Positions 53,278-64,000 of a stretch of 64,000 bases of DNA are shown piece after piece. Each line of letters opens with the position of its first letter. The first letter of the stretch is position 1. Origin of the DNA: Salvia splendens (Eukaryota; Streptophyta; Magnoliopsida; Lamiales; Lamiaceae); NCBI RefSeq assembly GCF_004379255.2, contig NC_056048.1:16391197-16455196 (forward strand), in the 5' to 3' direction. The position numbers and the translations under genes were made by a program. The notes below the pieces were generated by a model. It worked only from the letters and a program-made list of their open reading frames with translations, searched no databases and was not told the origin of the DNA.

Positions 53278-53620
53278 TTGCGGGACGTTTCGGGGTGGTT
53301 CCGGGCGTGTTCGGGGCTGCGCGGTGCCTGGCCGGCGGCTGGACTCCCGGCGACGGCAGGAGGGTGGCCGCTCCAGCGGCTGGGTTGCCTCCACTCCAGG
53401 AGCGACGACCGACGGCGAGCTGCAGCGGGCGACGGCGGCGTTCCTCCTCGCTGCGGCAGCAGCTTCTCCCGGCGACTCTGCGACGGCGGACGGACAGAGG
53501 CGGCGAGGCAGCAGCAGCTGGCGACTTCCTGGCGACCGCCGCGGCAGCTCCGACGGCGGCGTCGAGCCGGAGAGAGAGCGACGGAAGGGGGATGGCTTCT
53601 GCGATTGAGGGAGCGGGTAG
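53278..53620 (-). other. GC-rich coding-like island in the 5' LTR
   Basis: A sharp GC-rich block in AT-rich surroundings, open in several frames. On the - strand a CT-rich leader (about 53655-53615) precedes an alanine/arginine/proline-rich open frame, which looks like the 5' end of a plant gene (leader plus first exon). The same block is present at 57069-57412. The predicted peptides have no recognised domain, so I do not call a gene. It may be a fragment captured before the last transposition. Confidence 0.4.
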
Positions 53621-54403
53621 AGAGAGAAGAAAGAAGAAAGAAGATAGAGGGAGAGAGAGTTGACCGATTTGGGGAAAATGGGAGTCAAAATTGGGCAATT
53701 GTATTGATAAAAGAATTTGGGCCTTTACTTGTTTTCTTGGGCCTATTAATTAAAATGGGATGGTTGCTAGATTGGGCTCCTTTATTTGTTTAATTGGGGC
53801 TTTTAAATTAAATGAGAAGTAAGAGGTGAGGTAAATAATTAAGTATTGAGTTTTTAATTAAATCTTTGGGCCAAACTAATTAAATCCCAGAATTTCGAAA
53901 GGCGAATAATTTTATTCCAAGTGCGAAATAAATAAAATTACGAAGAGAAATAGTTGTGATAATTTAATTATACGCTTAAATAATTTTTGGGAATTTATTC
54001 CGACATCGTGGAGGAAAATTATGAGGAGTCAACGAAGGAGTTATAAGCGTAAATGGCCGACCGGCGCCGCAAGCGACGCCTTGGGCGGCCGCCGAATAAT
54101 CGAAAATACACAAAAATCGAGAAAACGAAATAAAAGACTTAAATTAGAGTGCATGCATTCTAAATACCTTCGTTACCGAGATTTGATGTGAACTTTATGT
54201 ATTTTCAGAAAAGGTGGTTCGCACGCACGCTAAAAGTCGGAACGAGGAACTGTTTACGGAAATCCTAAGCTTTTGAGGTGGGCTTTCTAACTAAGTATTT
54301 TGTGAGCATTCGAACTAAATTATTTTCAAGAGCTTGCGATTTATTATATCCGGTTTGAGCATCTTTTAAAGTGATGAATTGCTTTCTAAGTGTGATTGCC
54401 AAG

Positions 54404-54914
54404 AAATGGCCCAAATTAAGTTAGAATTGGGCAGCCCCAATTTATACTAAGCTCCGTCAGCTCCTTTTCCTTTCTCTCAATTATATGTCTTCTTCTTAAA
54501 CAAAACCTTCTCAACGTAAATTCCCAATTTGGAGAACACAGTAGCGGTGGTTCCTTCTCACTCCGCTCCTTTCGGCGAAATCGTCTCCCCCTTGCGTCGC
54601 CAGTGTGCTGCCGGCTTCGCCTCCTATCTCAATTTCACCATTTGTTCCTTCCCCAAATGGAGAAGAACAGCAGCTTCTTCCCCTTCCTCCGCCAGCGCCA
54701 GCCGTCTCTCGGCTTTCTCTCCAATTTCAAATCGGTAAATCTCTGAAAAAAAGAAAGGTAATATAGGATGCAGAATACAAAAAAAAAATTAGAAAATAAA
54801 CTCCAAATTTAGCCAACTGGATTTACCAAAATGCCCTCTCACATACTATAATGTTTTCCCGCCAAAAAGGGTAAATACGTCTTTTCATTAAACTGTCACT
54901 TTATATTAGTATAG
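54404..54914 (+). other. foreign 511-bp block replacing part of the 5' LTR
   Basis: It lies between GATTGCCAAG and ATTCGGGTCCTAG. The 3' LTR has an unrelated 487-bp block here (58196-58682). It contains a CT-rich leader, then an open frame from ATG 54529 rich in Ser, Ala, Arg and Pro (AASSPSSASASRLSAF), followed by CGGTAAATCTC, which looks like a splice donor, and AT-rich intron- or flank-like sequence. The peptide resembles a chloroplast-type transit sequence in composition. Not recognised. Confidence 0.6.
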
Positions 54915-55596
54915 ATTCGGGTCCTAGCAAGGGTGCGTCCCTACTCGGACTAGTGTACACGATGAGGACCGTGAGTCATCGAACAGGTTGGCCGGTTTTC
55001 GTGCTCGTGGTAAGTGGCCCCTTACACGGCACCCTAAAGAACAGATATGGCAGTTTCTTAAGTAAATCAAGGAGAAATGATTGTTTTTGAAATGATGAGG
55101 AAATGATTTTAGTGTTTCTCGGCATTTTTAAAGTAAAACCCGAGTTTCACTCAACGGTGGCTTGACATAACTTTATTGATGAAATGTATTTTGGGCATGA
55201 GTTCACTGAGTGCATCAAGTACTCAGCCCCTGCATATGTTTTCCCTATGTGCAGGTTGAGCGTTGACGAGGACGGAGGATGTTGAGTATTTGGACAAAGA
55301 CAGGATTCAATAAACGTTCCGGTTACTATTGTGTCTTCATACATAGTAGTAGCTAACTCTCAAATGCTTCCGCTATGCCAAGTTTTAAGAATTTCTTTGT
55401 TTTCCTTTGAATTGTCAAACTATGTCATTCACGTACGTACCTTCGGGATTTGAAACTTTGATTTGATAATGGAATTTCGCCTTTTGATCTACATGTTGTA
55501 CCCCTTGATTGTTTTTCCCATTCTTCTCCGCTTCTTAATTCCCCCACTAGTCGCGATCCACCGTGTTTTCTATCCTCAGGAAGTGCGGTCGTGACA

Positions 55597-56310
55597 GAAT
55601 GATATCAGAGCAACTTTTCCTTCCGCTCTGGACCGAGAGTCTTTTATTCAATCTAGTCTAGACTCGTTTCGCTAGACTAAAAGAGTATTCATTGAAGGCT
55701 CAACATTCCGTCTCGCCGCGCTCAACGAAAGAGAAGGTAAAATGTTTTGAAATGAGAAATGTTTATGCAATTGATGTTGGACATGATAATGAATGGAGTA
55801 TGATTGATAATATTATGAGATGTAGACTTCGAAGGCCTTAGATGTAGGCTAAGTATACGCCCGGACTATGCTTTCTTTTAAGGCAATATATTTATCGATG
55901 GAACGAATGAGGCATAGAAAAGAGTGAATTCCAAGGGGTGATGAGATGACGAGACAATGACAACCCTGTGAAGCACGACTTGTTCTAGTTTGAAAGATTG
56001 ACGAGATTGCAAATTACTACGTTCTTTCATACCAGGGCGAAATGCTCGAACAAAAATAACGCACGAAACATCTATCCTTAGATGATAACTGTAAAAGAAA
56101 GAATCATTTGGGTGAATGCAGAATTGGGACTAATATGTGCTACGAATGTGGTGGACTTGGACATTTTACCAAAGAGTGCCCGAGCAACAACCATGCTGGT
56201 TATGAGGAGGCTACCTGAGAACTCGAGGATAAAAGGAAAGAGAAGTACCCGGATTTGTTTGTTAGAAATGAGCAAATTTCGGGATGAAATTTTTATTAGG
56301 GTGGATAGAA
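55597..56310 (+). pseudogene. minimal internal region with gag zinc-knuckle relic
   Basis: It starts with the primer site (GAATGATATCAGAGCAAC, initiator-Met type). At 56135-56179 one frame reads MCYECGGLGHFTKECP, a perfect CCHC zinc knuckle (C-X2-C-X4-H-X4-C) of gag. Immediately after, in other frames, come charged remnants and then FRDEIFIRVDRM, the segment next to the polypurine tract (TTAGGGTGGATAGAA). The protease, RT, RNase H, integrase and chromodomain are all absent. The knuckle frame is short and broken, so no protein is expected. Confidence 0.8.
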
Positions 56311-59300
56311 TGTAACACCCGTACTTTTTAAGTACTAAATTAATATATATCATGAATAAAAAAAATATAATAATAAAATGTTATCGTCATGTTACGCTTC
56401 TCGTTAAATGTACTTTGGAAAGTATGTATTTATTTTGGGCTTTTCAAATTTAATTAGAGTCCAATTGTCTACAAATAGCTTGGACTCTAATTATTTTAAA
56501 TCCACGAAATAATAATAGTAACACCAACTTGGGCCTTACAACATTTGAACCCAACAACATGTAATTAATTTAATTGGAGCCCAATATCTCTCCATGAAAA
56601 TGGGGTAAGCCCAAGAACTCTTCTTCTTCCTTCTTTTTCTTTCCCTCTCGGCCGGTTCCTTTGTTCATGGAGACCCTCCGCCTTTCAAACCTTCCATCTT
56701 CCTCATTAATCCTACAAACCAAAGGTCACACAGTACTTATTCATGAAACCTCTTCCCTAACTCTTCCCAATACACATTACAACTTCACACAAAAAAAAAA
56801 TTGAGAGAGAGGGCTGAAAAATAGAGAAGAGCCGAGAGAGAAGGGACCTTGCTACCATTCTTGCTCATCCACTACCAAGTTCAATCTTTGTTTGAGGTAT
56901 AATCTATATCTAATCCCCAAAGCATGAGTCTTAGCATCTCTATCATACATCATTTCACAATTTTCTTTTCCTTAACCAACTCAACAATTTAGCAATTGAA
57001 ACAAATCGAATAGTTGTCGTATGAAATCAAAAACACAAAAGAACTTAACTTTATAATGATAACGTATATTGCGGGACGTTTCGGGGTGGTTCCGGGCGTG
57101 TTCGGGGCTGCGCGGTGCCTGGCCGGCGGCTGGACTCCCGGCGACGGCAGGAGGGTGGCCGCTCCAGCGGCTGGGTTGCCTCCACTCCAGGAGCGACGAC
57201 CGACGGCGAGCTGCAGCGGGCGACGGCGGCGTTCCTCCTCGCTGCGGCAGCAGCTTCTCCCGGCGACTCTGCGACGGCGGACGGACAGAGGCGGCGAGGC
57301 AGCAGCAGCTGGCGACTTCCTGGCGACCGCCGCGGCAGCTCCGACGGCGGCGTCGAGCCGGAGAGAGAGCGACGGAAGGGGGATGGCTTCTGCGATTGAG
57401 GGAGGCGGGTAGAGAGAGAAGAAAGAAGAAAGAAGATAGAGGGAGAGAGAGTTGACCGATTTGGGGAAAATGGGAGTCAAAATTGGGCAATTGTATTGAT
57501 AAAAGAATTTGGGCCTTTACTTGTTTTCTTGGGCCTATTAATTAAAATGGGATGGTTGCTAGATTGGGCTCCTTTATTTGTTTAATTGGGGCTTTTAAAT
57601 TAAATGAGAAGTAAGAGGTGAGGTAAATAATTAAGTATTGGGTTTTTAATTAAATCTTTGGGCCAAACTAATTAAATCCCAGAATTTCGAAAGGCGAATA
57701 ATTTTATTCCAAGTGCGAAATAAATAAAATTGCGAAGAGAAATAGTTGCGATAATTTAATTATACGCTTAAATAATTTTTGGGAATTTATTCCGACATCG
57801 TGGAGGAAAATTATGAGGAGTCAACGAAGGAGTTATAAGCGTAAATGGCCGACCGGCGCCGCAAGTGACGCCTTGGGCGGCCGCCGAATAATCAAAAATA
57901 CACAAAAATCGAGAAAACGAAATAAAAGACTTAAATTAGAGTGCATGCATTCTAAATACCTTCGTTACCGAGATTTGATGTGAACTTTATGTATTTTCCG
58001 AAAAGGTGGTTCGCACGCACGCTAAAAGTCGGAACGAGGAACTGTTTACGGAAATCCTAAGCTTTTGAGGTGGGCTTTCTAACTAAGTATTTTGTGAGCA
58101 TTCGAACTAAATTATTTTCAAGAGCTTGCGATTTATTATATCCGGTTTGAGCATCTTTTAAAGTGATGAATTGCTTTCTAAGTGTGATTGCCAAGTATTA
58201 TTTCATTCCATGACGATGTGATATATGTGTTTAAGGTGTGAAAGTGATGGTCATATGTTGTGAATTGATTGTGAAAGTGATAGCTTTTGAGTGGTTGTGA
58301 ATTGCTCAACTTTGTGGATGTGATATGATGATGCTCGAGCTTGACAGAAAAATGAGTTATGTTTTAAATATGTTTTTGAGGAAAAATAAAGTTTGCAAAG
58401 GGTATGTCATGCCATGTTTTTGTTTTGGAGAAATGCCTATCTGTTTGTTTAGCAAGGGAGTTGTCTCTACTAGACCTATTGAAATCGAATTCGGGTCTGA
58501 CTGGGGAGTGAGTCCCTACTCAGGCTAGTGTACACCAATGGAGATCGTGAGCCGTCTTTTGGGTCGGCCGGTCTAGTGAACGAGTTTGCGGCCACATTCT
58601 CGTTCACAGGATGTTGATGAGATTGATGTTGATGTTGATGATTGCTTAGTGGGGAGTGAGTCCCTACTATGAGTTTAATCGAATTCGGGTCCTAGCAAGG
58701 GTGCGTCCCTACTCGGACTAGTGTGCACGATGAGGACCGTGAGTCATCGAACAGGTTGGCCGGTTTTCGTGCTCGTGGTAAGTGGCCCCTTACACGGCAC
58801 CCTAAAGAACAGATAGGGCAGTTTCTTAAGTAAATCAAGGAGAAATGATTGTTTTTGAAATGATGAGGAAATGATTTTAGTGTTTCTCGGCATTTTTAAA
58901 GTAAAACCCGAGTTTCACTCAACGGTGGCTTGACATAACTTTATTGATGAAATGTATTTTGGGCATGAGTTCACTGAGTGCATCAAGTACTCAGCCCCTG
59001 CATATGTTTTCCCTATGTGCAGGTTGAGCGTTGATGAGGACGGAGGATGTTGAGCATTTGGACAAAGACAGGATTCAATAAACGTTCAGGTTACTATTGT
59101 GTCTTCATACATAGTAGTAACTAACTCTCAAATGCTTCCGCTATGCCAAGTTTTAAGAATTTCTTTGTTTTCCTTTGAATTGTCAAACTATGTCATTCAC
59201 GTACGTACCTTCGGGATTTGAAACTTTGATTTGATAATGGAATTTCGCCTTTTGATCTACATGTTATACCCCTTGATTGTTTTCCCCCTTCTTCCCCGCT

Positions 59301-59364
59301 TCTTAATTCCCTCACTAGTCGCGATCCACCGTGTTTTCTATCCTTAGGAAGTGCGGTCGTGACA
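56311..59364 (+). repeat. 3' LTR
   Basis: 3054 bp. It keeps the original block 58196-58682, which includes a CGAATTCGGGTCTGACTGGG...CGGCCGGTC segment that recurs, diverged, at 58681-58780 in the same LTR (an internal direct repeat about 190 bp apart). It also has the GC-rich island at 57069-57412. Confidence 0.92.
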
Positions 59365-59369
59365 AAATG

Positions 59370-61375
59370 TTATGATCAATATGGTGTTTTGTGTGTAAGT
59401 TAAAACCGTTATTTTTCATTGTATTTATCACTAAACATAACACTATATATTGAGATAGAAATATAAACTGTTAAATGCTATGTTTCATGGAGTATCAAAC
59501 TTAGTATGACATTCAATCTTCATGTATCATGGAATTTTAAACTTCGTATAACATAAAATGTTACTTCTTTAGTTAGATAATGATTTGATTTAACTATAAG
59601 TAGGTATATTGAGCTAAAATATGTAGCTAAAAGAAGACACGTTGATCCTTGGCACTATCTCGAGAAGATAACTGGAATATCCCTTGTAATAACTACTAAG
59701 CCCCAAAGCATAAAAAACCATATTATTGAGAATGTTAACAGAAACACCTCAGTTTGTAACTATTTAAAAAGATCGTTTCTTATTCTTAAAATAAATCTTA
59801 TGCAGAACTCTCTAGTTTTAATATCTTAATATGAATCATCAGATCTTAAAGCTCCATGGCTAAGACACTTGGTCTAACGTCAGGCTCATATACAAGTTGT
59901 ATTTAGGGGCATATGATCTTCCAAATAAATGTAGTTTATGTTCTGCTCATGAAAATTAATTTTCAGCATTATCGGTATTTTCTTCTACTGTGTTTTTTTT
60001 CAAGAAAACCTTGGAACCAATTATCTAGTATGCAATAGTAATTGTTTTGGAATATCTTATTTATGTTGGCTAGTGTTTCTCCCTTGAATACTAGTACATT
60101 GGAGCACCCCCAGATGAAACTCCATTAAGCATATAGAGTCTACATTTTTCAGTTACTAACACAGTCTTCCAGTTCGCCGTTATAGAGTTTTCACAGGTAA
60201 TATATGATAAAAAAAGGTTGATTTTGTAGGCTTAATTGTGTTCCAGAAAGAAGCTAAAAAGCAAGCTTAACCGGCGAGAGCACTATAGTTTCTTTTATCA
60301 GACCAACTTTTGGTATCACAGCAAGGAGAACGATTACATGTCTTCCCCCTTATCTTTTCCTGCATAAAAGAGCTTAAACCCGGGGACGAGGAGAACGATT
60401 AGATGCTAAAGATAACTTTATATATTAGGATTTACACCATGTTGGAATAAATATCAGATTCCATCTTTAGGTGATACTTCTAACTGTTTCTGCGTAATAG
60501 AATGGCCTGTTTGTATATTACAGTTATTATAGTCATACTTTATTTACTTTATAGTTGTGAAACTGATCAACTTTCACAACGCATCCTTTTTAGTAATGCT
60601 AGCATGAAAGGCATTTCAAAACTCAATGCTGATGAGAGTATCAAAGTTGTGTCTAAAACTAAGAGTGAATTGCACTACCTGGCGGCCTGGCCTTTCCCTT
60701 TGTTGCTATTTGTCTATAGTTACTGAAAGGGCATGTGCTTAATTCCAATAAGCAGAATTGACACTGCTCCACTCAGCATAGCATAGTTCTGTTTCTTTTA
60801 GCATCTGTAACTATTGCAAATTTTGGTACAGTATGTTATAATTGCATCAAGTCCAATAACTAAACTATGTTATATGATAGATTCTGGACCAAGTACAGTA
60901 AACTATGCACCATTACATGTTGATTTGTGCACAACTGTGTATGTACAAATACTCACCTGTGTTATTTTTTTGCATATGGATATTAGATGCTAGCGTGTGT
61001 CTAATGCCCGCAGAACTATAAATTGCTAAAATAAAGTTTTCAGAGAGCGATGCCAGGTCAACTAGTGTGTGTGTGTGTGCGTGCATAAAACTTTTGGGAG
61101 CACTAAGTTAGATGGAAAAGGGAAAGTTCTTAAGTGTCTTGCTCCGGAGCACCCAATGCTTGTACAATGTACATTTAACTTGTAATGACTCGATAAATAT
61201 CTAATGATACATTAATTCCCAGATAGTATGCTTGATATAACATCTTAGAATTTTGATTGTCTATCAGACCTTTAGTTTTCGTAAGGTGTTCTGGTGTTTC
61301 TAATCTGTATTGATGTTGCATCTATGAATAATGAAACATTGCAAGTTTAAAAGATTAGCGGGCATCAAGGGCTCA
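59370..61375. other. intergenic host sequence
   Basis: About 2 kb of AT-rich DNA with no supported gene. It includes a GT microsatellite (GTGTGTGTGTGTGCGTGC) near 61065-61084. A short + strand frame at 60502-60726 begins with a hydrophobic stretch but has no family features, and I do not call it. The part next to 61375 is the 3' flank of the KCS gene. Confidence 0.5.
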
Positions 61376-62727
61376 TTACTGATCTGTTACATTAGGGATC
61401 TGAACTGGGTACACATGTATGCTACTTGACCAAGCTTTTCGAATGTTATGATCGAGTTCAGATATGCATTCCCAAACTGCGCTATTGCATTTGAAGCCAC
61501 TACAAAATGCAATTTGCCACACCCGGTCACCCTTTCTAATCCTGCCTTTCGCCTCCAGATAGCTCAACTCGTACCAAACAGAAGAAGATGAAGTGTTGCC
61601 GAATCTGTGGAGGGTCATCCTGGATGCTTTGCCATCTTCTTTTTTCAGCCTCAGCCTTTCCTCCACAGCATCAATGATTCCCTTTCCACCTACATGTATG
61701 CAGAAATGCTCAAACGCTTTCTTGAAGTTTGGTACGTATACTTCCTGCTTTGTTGCTGCATTCTGAAATTTCCCTTGCAAGACTGACCATCCATACAGAA
61801 GCTGCTCAGAAAGTGGTAAGCAAGAAGGGCCTAATTCTATTAAATTTATCTTCAGGGCATTTGCTGCGACATGTAGAAGAGATCTCGATAGTGCAACACC
61901 TACAGAGCCTGCTCCATCTTCGTTTTGGATGACTGATTGGTATGACTGATCATCTGACCCCATATGTGTTCGTAAGAGATGGTGAAGTTTGTATTTGGCT
62001 CTCAACCTGTCTTGCTTCTTGTTCGACAACAAGACAACAACGCCTCTCATGCGAAAAAACATGTTGGCTAAAATCATGAAGCTGATGCTTCCATCATAGC
62101 CACAAGGGTCACTGCTTCCATGCTGAGAACCAGAGCCAACAAGTTTCCTTGTATTCTCAAAAGATCTTTCGCTAAACCAATGGTCACAAGGCTAGCACTG
62201 CATCCCATTCCACTGAGGCTGACACTCTTGATATTGTTTCTGAACCCAAACTTGTTTATGATCATAACTGTAATGGATGGTGTGGGGCAGAAGATGCTAC
62301 AATTGGTTACTAGAATGTCAATGCTTTTGGGGTTGATACTTTGCTTGTTGAGGTCTTTCACAACCGTGAAAATAACTGTTTCTGTTTCTTCTTGGGTGCA
62401 GCTGAGAGATTTATCAGGTGGGATTCGATGTACTGAAACAGGAAGACATGCCTCACAACCAATACCTGATCTTTGGACCATCTTGGTTTGGAAGTCGATA
62501 GCTTCTCTCTCATGAGCAGCACATAGTTCAAAGTGTTCTATATAGTTTGCTTTTGTGGCACGAAGATTAGGAGGTGGTAGGTAGCAGCAGGAGTCTAGTA
62601 GGTAAATCGGACGGGTTTTGGAGGAAAAAGAGAAGTATACAAGTAACAGCGAGGCGATGGTGATAGCAATAGCTACTCCATATTCAGAGAAGAAGATATT
62701 GTTTGTATCTGCCAAGGTAATAGACAT
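61376..62727 (-). pseudogene. 3-ketoacyl-CoA synthase (KCS), single frameshift
   Basis: KCS condenses malonyl-CoA with long-chain acyl-CoA in the endoplasmic reticulum, the first step of very-long-chain fatty acid elongation for waxes and lipids. Start MSITLADTNN at 62727; one membrane segment at residues 17-34 (VAIAITIASLLLVYFSF); then PIYLLDSCCYLPPP. The catalytic Cys is in SLSGMGCSAS (codon 62200-62202), His in HFCIHVGGKG (61694-61696), and Asn in HRFGNTSSSS (61595-61597); all are present. Near 62103-62108 one base appears missing: the first frame ends at EASAS-stop, while the next frame continues FMILANMFFRM to a stop at 61376. The combined length is about 450 residues, normal for KCS. 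No intron. It is a recent pseudogene or a sequencing error; a short N-terminus suggests a divergent KCS. Confidence 0.9.
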
Positions 62728-63054
62728 TTTCTCAGAAGCAAATTCTTAATTTTTTTGCAGGTTGCATCGGTCTTCTGTTATAAATTAGTTGTGGTTAATG
62801 GGATTACTACTTTAATCATGAATAGTGCATGCATCGAAGTTGGAGCTTGTTGGTATCATGCATTTTGCTTGTCGTCTGTTACTATATATGCGTCAAGCAA
62901 GCAAAATTATTAAACATTGTGTTTAGTTTCGTATCAAACTTGGAACCTTTTTCCTCGTTTCTCCCTTACGTTTGTGATTTCTTCTTGGAATAAGTAGTTA
63001 GATTGCATATAACATGCCAACTTGATCGAATGGTACTTGTTCTCGACTAATATT
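62728..63054. other. KCS upstream region
   Basis: Non-coding. On the - strand a TATA-like CATATATAG lies at 62882-62890, about 155 bp before the KCS ATG, which would give a leader of roughly 120 nt. A polypyrimidine-plus-CAG sequence near 62750 reads on the opposite strand and is probably chance. Confidence 0.4.
62882..62890 (-). promoter_or_regulatory. candidate TATA box of the KCS gene
   Basis: CATATATAG on the - strand at a plausible distance from the KCS start codon. No other promoter elements were identified; this is inference from position and sequence only. Confidence 0.3.
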
Positions 63055-63420
63055 AGTGGTGTATCTCTATTCAATTCGGCCCCTCCAGAACAAAAATTGA
63101 TGAACCGAAAAGCAAAGATTTGGTTGAACTGATTAACTGAATTTGGATGACCAATCGAAAATCAAACTGACGAAACAATTGGTTTTGGTTGGCCTTCCGA
63201 ACAGATCCGAAAGTTGCACTTTTGCTTAAAATTGAATGCAGACGCAAGGTGATGCGATGACGGTGGATGACTAGTTTTGGCAATGAGACAATAAGTGATG
63301 TGGCAAAGCAACAACATAGAGGGACGAGGTGGTGGACCAACAAGTTGACGCAATAATGATAAGTGGTAATGCATGCAATGAGTCGTCCAAGTAGCAGAGG
63401 GACGGGGAGAGGAAGAGGGT
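63055..63420. mobile_element. possible hAT remnant
   Basis: TAGTGGTGTATCTCTATTCAATTCGG at this point, written here only as the TAGTGGTGTA start, is followed by GAACCGAAAAGC, GGTTGAACTG and ACTGAATTTGG motifs, like the subterminal GAACCGAA motifs of some plant hAT elements. No second terminus or target duplication was found. Confidence 0.2.
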
Positions 63421-63421
63421 G

Positions 63422-64000
63422 TCTGGAAATACAGAGATCAAGTAATATAAAAATATAACCGATCAGTTGGATCAGTTTGCAATTGTCGTTGCGACTTGAT
63501 CAAGGCGCCTCTCTCTCTTCCAAAACTATTTATAACTCCCTAACTGCAACATACTTTAAACAGTAAGCGGCAAGTACGGGGTTGATCCCACAGAGAAGCC
63601 GGTGCGTTGAGTGTGTGTTTAGTGAACAGGGTTTTGGCTGTGGCCACGCTTTAAGTTGGGAGTTTTTTTTGTAAAACCACTGAATTAAGCTAGGCAGAAT
63701 GTAAACTATCTACTTGATCAAGTGACATATCATGCCGGAAATAGTGAACAGATCAGGTAAGTGACAAACTAAAATAAATGACTTAACTACTTAAGCATGC
63801 TACGAATCTACGAATTACTTTACCATTCAACATTATGCAAGTTCAAACATTGGATCTGGGAATTTAAAACTGAAACTGAGCTAGAACAGTCGACGAGATT
63901 TTCGAAAACAAATAACTTTGATTCGAAACAGTATTTAGAACAAAACTTGGAAAGTGCAGAATACAAACCAAGAATGATTTTTCAACTACGTAATAAACAT
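63422..64000 (-). mobile_element. Athila-like LTR fragment, truncated by window end
   Basis: It shows the 3'-LTR landmarks of the Athila LTRs in - orientation: GGGGTTGATCCCACAGAG near 63578 (compare GGTCGAATCCCACAGAG near 13535 in element B), GCTGTGGCCACGCTTTAAGTTGGG near 63637 (compare GCTACCACGCTTAGGTTGAG), then the A-rich low-complexity body. The outer edge is uncertain and the rest lies beyond the window. Confidence 0.55.

Larger units (their letters stand above)
52531..55596 (+). repeat. 5' LTR with a replaced internal block
   Basis: 3066 bp. It is almost identical to the 3' LTR except for 54404-54914. It contains a CT/GA-rich segment near 53010-53060, a GC-rich island at about 53280-53605, and the shared block CTTGACATAACTTTATTG...CTATGTGCAGG near 55160-55255. 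Confidence 0.92.
52531..59364 (+). mobile_element. large non-autonomous LTR element (LARD/TR-GAG-like), TSD AAATG
   Basis: LTRs 52531-55596 and 56311-59364, both TGTAACACCC...GTCGTGACA, flanked by AAATG (52526-52530, 59365-59369). The internal region is only 714 bp: primer site, a gag zinc knuckle, then the pre-polypurine segment. The termini and primer site (ATATCAGAGC) fit the chromovirus group of Ty3/gypsy. The LTRs differ by few substitutions apart from one replaced block, so insertion was fairly recent. Confidence 0.92.

Noticed and set aside
53223..53793. Several overlapping long frames on both strands in the LTR
   Set aside because: GC-rich DNA has few stops; identical frames recur in the other LTR and none has a recognised domain, so none is called as a gene.
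60502..60726. Small secreted or membrane peptide gene
   Set aside because: A hydrophobic start alone in AT-rich DNA; no supporting context.

Overview
This is plant nuclear DNA, almost certainly from a eudicot; the species was not determined. The evidence is spliceosomal intron structure, plant-type copia, Athila and L1 retroelements, hAT and Stowaway-like elements, a pentatricopeptide-repeat (PPR) gene remnant, and a 3-ketoacyl-CoA synthase (KCS) gene for very-long-chain fatty acids. Host coding sequence is scarce: one decayed, intron-containing PPR gene on the + strand (about 31.2-37.6 kb) and one KCS gene on the - strand (61.4-62.7 kb) with a single frameshift. Nearly everything else is nested transposable elements.

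Layout. 1-2.6 kb: 5' part of a Ty1/copia element on the - strand, with a GC-palindrome array in its leader. 2.7-5.1 kb: a gypsy-type LTR fragment holding an intact Athila solo LTR (TSD ATGAT), followed by a hAT-like end and an orphan charged ORF. 5.8-10.1 kb: a long LTR on +, then inverted LTR pieces on -. 10.1-31.1 kb: a decayed Athila-type element (A, +). Its integrase is split by a second Athila-type element (B, -, 13398-23412, TSD TTGTC, tRNA-Asp primer site). The 3' ORF-plus-LTR end of A is tandemly duplicated. 31.2-38.0 kb: the PPR relic, carrying a Stowaway-like MITE and a 2.5-kb non-autonomous LTR element (32512-35040, TSD GGGCC). That LTR element encodes what looks like a piece of host transcription factor IWS1. 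38.1-38.6 kb: a hAT-type MITE (TSD GGCAAAAC). 39.0-51.9 kb: two copia copies in tandem sharing an LTR (outer TSD CATGA), with a 7.1-kb L1-type LINE inserted in the RNase H domain. 52.5-59.4 kb: an LTR element with ~3-kb LTRs and only ~0.7 kb inside (TSD AAATG), keeping one gag zinc knuckle and the primer and pre-polypurine segments. 61.4-62.7 kb: KCS. 63.4 kb to the end: another Athila-like LTR, cut by the window edge.

There is no operon or pathway here. What links the features is insertion history: the PPR locus was hit by a MITE and LTR elements; the copia tandem was then hit by the LINE; element A was hit by B. Six insertions have exact target-site duplications, so their boundaries are firm. 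Elsewhere the limits come from sequence similarity between copies within the window and are approximate. Identities of protein families rest on recognised motifs, not on a search.
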